Assembly: GCA_947372405.1 (NCBI GenBank)
Contig: CANBTO010000393.1
Coordinates: 1 to 5,365 of the forward strand
DNA length: 5,365 nucleotides
DNA from: Verrucomicrobiaceae bacterium
GTDB taxonomy: Bacteria; Verrucomicrobiota; Verrucomicrobiae; Verrucomicrobiales; Akkermansiaceae
Reading direction: 5' to 3'
The notes below the pieces were generated by a model that made no database searches, had not been told where the DNA came from, and worked only from the letters and a program-made list of their open reading frames with translations. Of the stretch, positions 1 to 5,267 are shown in pieces (position 1 is the first letter of the stretch; every line of letters starts with the position of its first letter). The translations under genes and the position numbers were made by a program.

Positions 1-43
1 GGACGAGGATAGCCCCAATCCCATCGGTCCGGGCGTGGCCAGA

Positions 44-1381
44 TTACGGGGCAACCGTGCCACCGTCGGCAGGACGACCGACGTGCATCGTGGAGAGTGT
101 GATGCCGGCTGCACCGAGGTTGGTTGGGATTTCTGCTTTGAGACCGTTATAAACCGTTAGCTTGTCACCACTGGTGACGTCGTTCCGGAGATACATGTTT
201 TCAAAGCCCCATGCGGTGTAAGATCCTTCGTGGACTTTGGCGCGGTCCGCAGTGGTCATGTCAGTGCCGCTGGCTGCGATGCCGTCGAGCTTCACCCCGT
301 TGTAGGAGCAGAAGATGGCACCGTTGGCGCGGGCTGTCGCGGCATCATTCACCGAGAGCCAAGTCACAAGGCTGAGCGGAATGGTCGTTCCGGCGGTGCC
401 TGCAATGTTGGCTCCGGTTTCGTCAAGCACCTCGACAGCAGCGGTGGTCCTAGCCATGTCAGTGCGGAGAGCAGAACCGCTGTTGTAGCCGCCGTTACCG
501 GCAATGTCCTGACCCCACACCGTGGAGGCATTGGAGGCCGATTGGCCGGGGAGGGGCGGGACGTTGAGACCGCCTGCGGGGACGAGTTGGATCTGGGAGA
601 TTACATTGCCGCTGGCTACGTTGGCCACGTATTGTTTGACAGTGTTGGCAACGCCGTAGCCGGTTTCCACCAAGTAGGTGGAGCGGGTTCCAGAACCGTC
701 GTTACGACCGGTGGCGAAGACGTAGTCGCCATTGTCCGCTAGCAGACCGGTGAACACGCTCTTGACCATGAAACCGTTGCTCATGAGGCCGCGGAACTGC
801 TGGGAGGTGACGTTGGTGAGCGTGGATCCCTCGTTGGTGACCATGGTGAACACGATCACGCCGGCTGGCGGGCTGGAGGGCTGGAGGCTGGTGGAGGCGT
901 AGGGTGTGATGGCCTTGCTGACGTCAGAGTAGGCGATGTCGGAGATGCCACCGAGGGGGGCGGCCCCTGTGGTGCCTTGGCCTCCCAGCTCGGCTCCGAC
1001 TGCGTCGATGGTGGCCGTGGTGCCAGCTAACAGCGATGCTTGATAATAAGTGGGAGGTAGCGGGTCGGTAACCGTCGGGATCAAGGCGCGGATGCCTTCC
1101 ACTGAACCGGTGAAGCAGCAACGGATGGTGGTAGTGCCGGGGACGCGTGGGAAGGTGCCGATAAAGATGGCACGGGTGGCTCCAGTGTAGTTGGTGCCGC
1201 CGGCGGTTTGATCGTGGGCGAACTTGAAGGCGGCACCGGAATCATGGAAGCGCGACCTGATGGCGAGCAGAGTCGCCGCACGGAAGGCGGTGGATCCGGT
1301 GATGTTCACGGTGACATCCGCCTGAGCGGATGCAGCGAGACCGAACAGCGCGAGGGCTGTGAGATAGGATGTAGATTTCAT
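44..1381 (-). CDS. Secreted PstS-like substrate-binding-fold protein
   Basis: Predicted exported protein of 445 residues resembling the phosphate-binding (PstS-type, periplasmic binding protein class II) superfamily. A Sec signal peptide is clear: K2, a hydrophobic stretch at residues 6-17, and a probable AQA|D cleavage after residue 21. The mature chain opens with a strand and NITGSTAFR (26-34), matching the first ligand loop of PstS-like proteins. SDIAYSDV (147-154) matches their SD loop, and RNDGSGTRS (226-234) matches the R-x-D-G-S-G-T phosphate-binding loop. VTSQQFRGLMSNG (191-203) corresponds to the PstS segment preceding that loop, and YTAWGFENMYL (388-398) to the late 'wGfe' segment. 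The protein is longer than a typical PstS (about 320-350 residues), with insertions around 60-145 and 265-335. It has vicinal cysteines (C88-C89) and a third at C358. No PstCAB genes are visible. It lies 55 bases downstream of the PEP-CTERM gene on the same strand with no terminator between, so the two are probably cotranscribed. No Shine-Dalgarno site precedes ATG 1381. Phosphate as ligand is not shown; a structural or other anion-binding role is possible. Confidence 0.85.
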   Translation of the reverse strand: MKSTSYLTALALFGLAASAQADVTVNITGSTAFRAATLLAIRSRFHDSGAAFKFAHDQTAGGTNYTGATRAIFIGTFPRVPGTTTIRCCFTGSVEGIRALIPTVTDPLPPTYYQASLLAGTTATIDAVGAELGGQGTTGAAPLGGISDIAYSDVSKAITPYASTSLQPSSPPAGVIVFTMVTNEGSTLTNVTSQQFRGLMSNGFMVKSVFTGLLADNGDYVFATGRNDGSGTRSTYLVETGYGVANTVKQYVANVASGNVISQIQLVPAGGLNVPPLPGQSASNASTVWGQDIAGNGGYNSGSALRTDMARTTAAVEVLDETGANIAGTAGTTIPLSLVTWLSVNDAATARANGAIFCSYNGVKLDGIAASGTDMTTADRAKVHEGSYTAWGFENMYLRNDVTSGDKLTVYNGLKAEIPTNLGAAGITLSTMHVGRPADGGTVAP

Positions 1382-1436
1382 AATTTTGATTCTAGAATTG
1401 GTGATTTGGGAGTTGGAATACAGTTAGGATTTGAGA

Positions 1437-2330
1437 TCAGGCGGAACGGCGGCGACGCAGCACGAGGCCACCTGCAGCCAGACCGAGCAGGGCGACTGAG
1501 GACGGCTCAGGCACGGCGACGAAGGAAACCATGCCATTGGTGCCGACCAACACGGTGCCTTCAAAGGTACCTTGGCGGGCGGTGCCGGTGCCGGCGACTT
1601 GACCGGCGACGCCTTCACGGGCGAGGACGCGGTTCAGGTCAAGGGCGAATTCCACCGTGCCGCCGTTGTAAGTGCCAAGAGTGGTAGCACTTCCTCTCTG
1701 CTGGATGCCGCCTTGGAGGGCGCCTTGCATGGCGTTGCCCTGAATGCCAGGTGCCAAGAAGGGGTTCATATCATCGATTTGCGAAGTAGATGTCGGCGAA
1801 ATGGCAACTCCGGTCGTGTAAACGGTTGCCAAGACATTGTTCATCTGGGTGATACCAGCGGCAGCACTGGTCATGGTACCATTGCCTTGAATGGTGAGGT
1901 CCCAGAGGGTGGAATTGGCCGTGCCGAGAACGCCGACGTCAGTGCGTGCGCTGGAGATATACAAGGTGCGGTTCGGATCTCCGTCTTGCAGGGTGTTGTT
2001 TAAATTGCTGTTACTGGTTCCCCAGACACCGGCTAATCCAGAGTAAATACTGGGGTCCGTGGCCCAACCGGAACCGAAGGCGCTGGAGAGCGTGCTGCTC
2101 AGGTCCAAGAAGTTGACTTGGTTGACTCCGCCCGCCGCACCAGCAGCCGCACCCCGAAAGGTGGCGGCGTTACCGAGATTGGCATAAACCGTGTTGGTGC
2201 CGCCTTCTTGTTGGAAGGTCAGAACCAGATCGCCCGGTGCGTAGAACGAATTGGCCGCAATGGCCGAAAACGCCGCCAGTAGGGACGTTGACGCCATGAT
2301 GAGGGCGCTACGTTTGATAGATTGTTTCAT
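1437..2330 (-). CDS. PEP-CTERM sorting domain protein
   Basis: Exported protein of 297 residues predicted to be sorted by an exosortase (EpsH/XrtA-type) system. The start at 2330 is chosen because it gives an ideal signal peptide: MKQSIKR, a hydrophobic core at residues 9-21, and AIA|A cleavage near 25. The upstream in-frame ATG at 2375 only adds a polar 15-residue extension. The mature domain (about 28-270) is shared with the two rightward genes: PGDLVL at 32-37, LQDGDPNRT from 114, QIDDMNPFLAPGIQG from 184 and VEFALDL from 226. The C-terminus is a canonical tripartite PEP-CTERM tail: VPEP at 273-276, a hydrophobic segment at 279-291, then RRRR at 292-295. There are no cysteines; the position that is Cys38 in both paralogs is Thr38 here. 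In the 125-residue block from residue 114, 94 positions match the 3967-5145 product and 84 match the 2748-3932 product (hand count). The function of the shared domain is unknown. The gene is first in a leftward two-gene unit. No exosortase is in the window. Confidence 0.93.
   Translation of the reverse strand: MKQSIKRSALIMASTSLLAAFSAIAANSFYAPGDLVLTFQQEGGTNTVYANLGNAATFRGAAAGAAGGVNQVNFLDLSSTLSSAFGSGWATDPSIYSGLAGVWGTSNSNLNNTLQDGDPNRTLYISSARTDVGVLGTANSTLWDLTIQGNGTMTSAAAGITQMNNVLATVYTTGVAISPTSTSQIDDMNPFLAPGIQGNAMQGALQGGIQQRGSATTLGTYNGGTVEFALDLNRVLAREGVAGQVAGTGTARQGTFEGTVLVGTNGMVSFVAVPEPSSVALLGLAAGGLVLRRRRSA
1440..1514 (-). other. PEP-CTERM sorting signal (codons 273-297)
   Basis: This stretch encodes the C-terminal 25 residues of the preceding protein: VPEPSS, a 13-residue hydrophobic span and a terminal tetra-arginine followed by SA. 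The order PEP motif, transmembrane span, basic cluster is the defining layout of PEP-CTERM signals, which in studied systems are recognised and cleaved by exosortase at the inner membrane. The tail immediately follows the last shared strand (VSFVA), exactly where the two paralogs switch to a choice-of-anchor D domain. Confidence 0.93.
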
Positions 2331-2385
2331 GGTATTGTGGTGTGTTTCTGAGTGTGTTGTCTTTGGAATTCTCAATAGGTTATCC

Positions 2386-2414
2386 TTATCCCGAGTGTGG
2401 ACGACTCAAGACAA
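2386..2414 (-). promoter_or_regulatory. Candidate leftward sigma70-type promoter
   Basis: Read on the minus strand, TTGTCT (2409-2414) and GGATAA (2386-2391) are separated by 17 bases. The -35 element is a fair match; the -10 is weak. The -10 would place transcription start near 2379, about 50 bases upstream of ATG 2330. A tandem GGATAA overlaps nearby (2380-2391), so the exact -10 is uncertain. Position and spacing are the main support. Confidence 0.3.
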
Positions 2415-2437
2415 TGATTCCCGATAGCGAGGGGATG

Positions 2438-2466
2438 ATGACCACGCGTCACGATCTGCCTATAAT
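2438..2466 (+). promoter_or_regulatory. Candidate rightward sigma70-type promoter
   Basis: A perfect TATAAT lies at 2461-2466, preceded with exact 17-base spacing by ATGACC (2438-2443), which matches TTGACA at four of six positions. Transcription would start near 2473 and leave a leader of about 275 bases before ATG 2748. That is long, so the promoter could instead serve a leader RNA, or be a chance match in AT-rich sequence. Confidence 0.45.
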
Positions 2467-2469
2467 TCT

Positions 2470-2586
2470 CATGTGAACATTTCGTCACCGAGTAGCAGTC
2501 TTGCCATGTGACAGCCGGAGACTAAAAGATGATTGTTAGGGGAATTAGGCGGCCACACCGGAATGAGGAAGCTGATCCATGTGACA
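2470..2586 (+). repeat. Three CATGTGA direct repeats
   Basis: CATGTGA occurs three times in the same orientation within 115 bases: 2470-2476, 2505-2511 and 2578-2584. The last two copies extend to an identical ten-base CCATGTGACA (2504-2513 and 2577-2586). Spacing between copies is 35 and 73 bases. All lie between the candidate promoters and the rightward gene. They could be activator or repressor half-sites; chance is not excluded. Confidence 0.45.
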
Positions 2587-2595
2587 ATTCTGTCA
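2582..2595. promoter_or_regulatory. Inverted repeat, possible operator
   Basis: TGACA and TGTCA are perfect inverted arms around a four-base ATTC spacer, total 14 bases. The arms overlap one CATGTGA repeat on the left and the extended -10 on the right. The size and symmetry suit a dimeric regulator site; the arms are too short to be a terminator and no T-tract follows. No regulator is identified. Confidence 0.35.
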
Positions 2596-2599
2596 TAAT
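2591..2599 (+). promoter_or_regulatory. Candidate extended -10 promoter
   Basis: TGTCATAAT matches the extended -10 consensus TGnTATAAT with one mismatch. No good -35 was found at 15-18 bases upstream, as expected for an extended -10 promoter. Start would be near 2606, giving a leader of about 140 bases. The first bases of the element are also the right arm of an inverted repeat, which could allow a repressor to block it. Confidence 0.35.
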
Positions 2600-2679
2600 G
2601 TTAGTTTTGCCCGGCCCCGGATATATGAGAATTCTATGCCGCACTTGCTATGCATGGTCGCCCGGCAATGATGTATTAC

Positions 2680-2691
2680 CGGAATATTCCG
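2680..2691. promoter_or_regulatory. 12-base perfect palindrome
   Basis: CGGAATATTCCG is a perfect palindrome centred about 62 bases before ATG 2748. Its left part with flanking bases (ACCGGAAT, 2678-2685) also occurs at 2557-2564. It would lie in the leader of any rightward transcript from the candidate promoters, so it is either a protein-binding site in DNA or incidental. Confidence 0.3.
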
Positions 2692-2747
2692 TCTGGCCAT
2701 CGCTTTATAAAGTCAACTTTTCATCACTTCATTCCCATCACAACCTC

Positions 2748-3932
2748 ATGAAACTTATTCTAAACAACATTCTTTGCGCGGGTTCGGCCGCATTCTGTCT
2801 CTCACTGTTTACGGCAAGCGCACAAAATACCTTCTACGCTCCGGGCGATCTGGTGCTTTGCTTCCAAAAAGAAAATAGCGCTAACACCGTTTATGCCGAT
2901 CTCGGTAACGCCGCTACGGCCTTCCGTGGAGCCGCAGCAGGCGCGGCTGATGGGACCAACCGGATCAATTTCCTCAATCTCAGTGCCACTCTCACGAGTG
3001 CCTTTGGAGCCGGTTGGGCCAGCGACCCCACGGTCTATGCCGGAGCTGCTGGCGTCTGGGGAACCAGCAATCTAAATGCGACATCGCTTCAGGATGGTGA
3101 TCCCAACCGCACCATTTACATCACGCGGGCGCGGACTGCCGTCGGAACTGTCGGCTCGCCGAATTCTAACCAATGGGACCTGACGTTGGCCGGCAACGGT
3201 GCCATAACGAGTGCTGCTTCCGGGATCTACCAGCAGAACTTAGTGCTGGAAACCCAGTACACGACCGCCGTCGCGATTTCGAATACGACTACCTCGCAGA
3301 TCGACAACCAGAATCCTTTCCTCGCCCCCGGGATCCAAGGTCCTGCGATGCAGAACAGCCTCGAAGGCGGGATTCAGCAAGTGGGGACGGCCACCTCCTT
3401 TGGCAGCTTCGGTGCTGCGGGTAACGTGGAATTCGCCCTAGATCTCTATCGGATTCTCGCTATTACCACCGCTCCGGGACAGGTCGCCGGCGATCTCCGC
3501 ATCGGCTCTTATGAAGGTACAATTACTATTAACAGCAGCGGCCAAGTTTCCTTCATCGCCAAGGCTGCGGTGGTAACCGCGCCAGAAATCGACGTCCAGC
3601 AGCCTTTCGGCAGCTCATTGGTCGATGGCACGTCCAAGAAGAGCTTCGGGACGGTGGTCGTCGGTCAATCCAGTGCTGCCAAAACCTTCACTATCAAAAA
3701 CACGGGAACCGCAGCGCTTACTGGCCTCGCAATCACCAAGACCGGTGCCCAATCGGCGCAATTCACGGTGAGCGCACTGACCAAAACCTCGCTCGCGGCT
3801 GGAGGTAAAACCACCTTCAAAGTGACTTTCAAACCGACCACCTCCGGCAGTCACTACGCCGCCATTCACATCAAGAGCAACGACGCCAATGAGAATCCGT
3901 TCGATATCTCACTCTCGGGCCTAGCCCCCTGA
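2748..3932 (+). CDS. Secreted choice-of-anchor D domain protein (first tandem copy)
   Basis: Exported protein of 394 residues. ATG 2748 is chosen because it starts a standard signal peptide (MKLILNN, hydrophobic 8-21, cleavage ASA|Q after 25); the upstream open frame from 2529 is implausible as protein. Residues 26-271 form the domain shared with the leftward PEP-CTERM protein: FYAPGDLVLCF at 29-39, LQDGDPNRT from 114, NPFLAPGIQG from 189, VEFALDLYR from 227. A short linker leads to a choice-of-anchor D domain, an immunoglobulin-like beta fold, at about 279-394. It shows the family pattern of SFGTVVVG (299-306), a TIKNTG strand (315-320), FTV (339-341), FKVTFKPT (357-364) and AAIHIKSND (371-379), ending ISLSGLAP. 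Proteins of this class usually have a sorting tail after this domain; here the stop follows directly. The mature form has one cysteine, C38. No Shine-Dalgarno site precedes the ATG. The function of the N-terminal domain is unknown; surface or matrix display is an inference. Confidence 0.9.
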   Translation: MKLILNNILCAGSAAFCLSLFTASAQNTFYAPGDLVLCFQKENSANTVYADLGNAATAFRGAAAGAADGTNRINFLNLSATLTSAFGAGWASDPTVYAGAAGVWGTSNLNATSLQDGDPNRTIYITRARTAVGTVGSPNSNQWDLTLAGNGAITSAASGIYQQNLVLETQYTTAVAISNTTTSQIDNQNPFLAPGIQGPAMQNSLEGGIQQVGTATSFGSFGAAGNVEFALDLYRILAITTAPGQVAGDLRIGSYEGTITINSSGQVSFIAKAAVVTAPEIDVQQPFGSSLVDGTSKKSFGTVVVGQSSAAKTFTIKNTGTAALTGLAITKTGAQSAQFTVSALTKTSLAAGGKTTFKVTFKPTTSGSHYAAIHIKSNDANENPFDISLSGLAP

Positions 3933-3966
3933 TTCCTTAATCGACAACTACAAACGAATATACAGC

Positions 3967-5145
3967 ATGAAAAGCATCTTAACTACTCTATCAATCGCGT
4001 GCGCGGTGTCAGTCGGCTTTGCCGTTACTTCGGCCATCGCTCAGAACACGCTGTTTACCCCGGGCGACCTAGTTCTTTGCTTCCAAAAGGAAGGCGGCTC
4101 TAACACGGTCTATGCTAGGATCGGAAACGCAGCCATAAAATTCCGTGGCGCGGCTGCCGGTCCAGATGCGATCAACCGTATCAGATTCCAGACAATCGGC
4201 GCAGAACTGGTTAACGCCTTCGGACCTGACTGGGCTAACGACCCAACGATCTATGTGGGCGCGTCTGCGGTTTGGGGGACTAGCAACAGCACGTTCAACA
4301 ATACCTTACAGGATGGAGATCCGAATAGAACCATTTATATCACTCGCGCCCGCAATTCTGTCGGCACCGTTGGTACGGCAAATTCGAACGCATGGGATCT
4401 TACCATTCAAGGCAATGGCACAATTACTTCGGCCGCCTCCGGTATTTTCCAGATGAACAACGTCTTGGCAACGCAATACACGACCGCAGTCGCAGTTTCG
4501 CCAACAGACACGTCGCAGATTGATGACCAAAACCCCTTCTTGTCTCCTGGTATCCAAGGTCCGGCGATGCAAAGCGCTCTCGAAGGCGGAATCCAACAAG
4601 CGGGTTCCGCAACTTCGTTCGGCTCATTCGGCACTGCGGGAAATGTTGAATTCGCCCTAGATCTCTATCGAGTTCTCGCTCGGGAAGGCATCACGGGTCA
4701 AGTCGCCGGTACTGGAAACCCGCGCGAAGGCACCTATGAAGGCACCATCACCGTTGATAACTTAGGGCGAATTTCCTTCATCGCGACCGCCCCTGTGATC
4801 GGCGTGGAGCAACCCGTCGGTACCGGCTTGGTGGATAACACATCCAAGACCAGCTTTGGCACCGTCTCAATCGGCTCGTCCGTCACCAAAACCTACACCA
4901 TCACAAACAAAGGTAATCTGACTCTATCGCTGCGGAGCTTCCTCTTGAATGGTGCCAATGCGGCTAATTTCATCGTGACTGCGCCCAGTACTCCGACCGC
5001 CCTTGCGCCGGGAGCTTCTACAACGTTCGATATCATGTTCAAGCCGCTGTCCCTACGCACCAGCAACGCGGCTATTCACATCGGCAACACCGATTTAAGC
5101 CAGAACGCGTTTGATATCAAACTCACCGGCTTCGGAGCACCCTGA
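3967..5145 (+). CDS. Secreted choice-of-anchor D domain protein (second tandem copy)
   Basis: Exported protein of 392 residues, a tandem paralog of the preceding gene. The signal peptide runs to AIA|Q after residue 25 (K2, hydrophobic 8-20). The shared N-terminal domain spans about 26-273 with TPGDLVLCF (31-39), LQDGDPNRT from 114, NPFLSPGIQG from 189 and VEFALDLYR from 227. By hand count, 102 of 125 residues from 114 match the first copy and 94 match the PEP-CTERM paralog. The choice-of-anchor D domain occupies about 276-392: SFGTVSIG (296-303), TITNKG (311-316), FIV (335-337), FDIMFKP (354-360), AAIHIGNTD (368-376), ending KLTGFGAP. This half matches the first copy at only 57 of about 118 positions. 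No sorting or membrane tail follows. The mature form has one cysteine, C38. It starts 34 bases after the previous stop with no terminator between, so it is probably cotranscribed, and a strong terminator follows. No Shine-Dalgarno site is visible. Confidence 0.92.
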   Translation: MKSILTTLSIACAVSVGFAVTSAIAQNTLFTPGDLVLCFQKEGGSNTVYARIGNAAIKFRGAAAGPDAINRIRFQTIGAELVNAFGPDWANDPTIYVGASAVWGTSNSTFNNTLQDGDPNRTIYITRARNSVGTVGTANSNAWDLTIQGNGTITSAASGIFQMNNVLATQYTTAVAVSPTDTSQIDDQNPFLSPGIQGPAMQSALEGGIQQAGSATSFGSFGTAGNVEFALDLYRVLAREGITGQVAGTGNPREGTYEGTITVDNLGRISFIATAPVIGVEQPVGTGLVDNTSKTSFGTVSIGSSVTKTYTITNKGNLTLSLRSFLLNGANAANFIVTAPSTPTALAPGASTTFDIMFKPLSLRTSNAAIHIGNTDLSQNAFDIKLTGFGAP

Positions 5146-5176
5146 GATCCTGCTGAAATCAAATAGCCCGAAAATT

Positions 5177-5215
5177 TTAAACCACCCTCGCTGCATCGCG
5201 GTGAGGGTGGTTTTA
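5177..5215 (+). terminator. Rho-independent terminator, probably bidirectional
   Basis: An 11-base perfect stem (5179-5189 with 5203-5213) is extended inward by five more pairs, two of them G-U, to a three-base ATC loop at 5195-5197. The right arm ends in TTTT and then AT, which gives a short U-tract for rightward transcripts. On the other strand the stem is followed by TTTAAAATTTT, so it could also stop the convergent gene that ends at 5268. It sits 31 bases after the stop at 5145 and is well placed to end the two-gene rightward unit. Confidence 0.9.
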
Positions 5216-5267
5216 TGTTAGGGTTTAGCTTGCCAAGTGTGAACCCAAATTCTGCGAGCTTTGCATT

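Larger units (their letters stand above)
2331..2747. promoter_or_regulatory. Divergent intergenic control region
   Basis: 417 bases separate the starts of the leftward and rightward units. No convincing gene lies inside. The frame of the rightward gene stays open back to an ATG at 2529, but its translation (proline-, cysteine- and histidine-rich, no signal peptide) looks non-coding, and a proper signal peptide begins at 2748. The region is visibly richer in A and T than the flanking genes. It contains candidate promoters for both directions, three CATGTGA repeats, an inverted repeat and a 12-base palindrome, each listed separately. Shared control of the two divergent units is plausible from the arrangement alone. 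Confidence 0.7.
2748..5145 (+). repeat. Tandem gene duplication
   Basis: The two rightward genes are head-to-tail duplicates with the same domain order. DNA identity is still visible: 23 consecutive bases are identical at 3429-3451 and 4648-4670, coding for EFALDLY. Conservation is strongest from the LQDGD block to the ALDLYR block and drops in signal peptides and anchor D domains. A third, inverted copy of the N-terminal domain is carried by the leftward gene at 1437-2330, giving three copies in about 3.7 kb. Confidence 0.85.

Noticed and set aside
1..43. Start of another leftward gene or a terminator after the stop at 44
   Set aside because: A minus-strand ATG at 22-24 gives only eight codons before the window edge, and no stable hairpin with a T-tract is visible, so neither can be supported.
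230..742. Long plus-strand open frames opposite the leftward genes (also 1208-1687 and 1572-2003)
   Set aside because: They are antisense shadows of GC-rich coding sequence, with no domain signature, signal peptide or ribosome site, and they overlap well-supported genes.
2331..2375. 15-codon extension of the PEP-CTERM gene to an ATG at 2375
   Set aside because: It adds a polar, histidine- and threonine-rich stretch before the signal peptide and has no counterpart in the paralogs.
2472..2489. CRP-like site TGTGA...TCACC
   Set aside because: The half-sites are eight bases apart rather than six and the right arm is imperfect, so a CRP-type site is not supported.
2529..2747. 73-codon in-frame N-terminal extension of the first rightward gene
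   Set aside because: The translation is unlike a secreted protein N-terminus, while codon 2748 begins a clean signal peptide that aligns with both paralogs.
3967..4005. Lipoprotein signal in the second anchor D protein (LSIAC at residues 8-12)
   Set aside because: The cysteine comes too early, with little hydrophobic core before it and poor lipobox residues; AIA|Q cleavage at residue 25 matches the paralogs.
3615..4634. Minus-strand and alternate-frame ORFs inside the rightward genes
   Set aside because: Low-complexity, Arg/Gly/Cys-rich translations fully inside strongly supported paralogous genes; no independent evidence.
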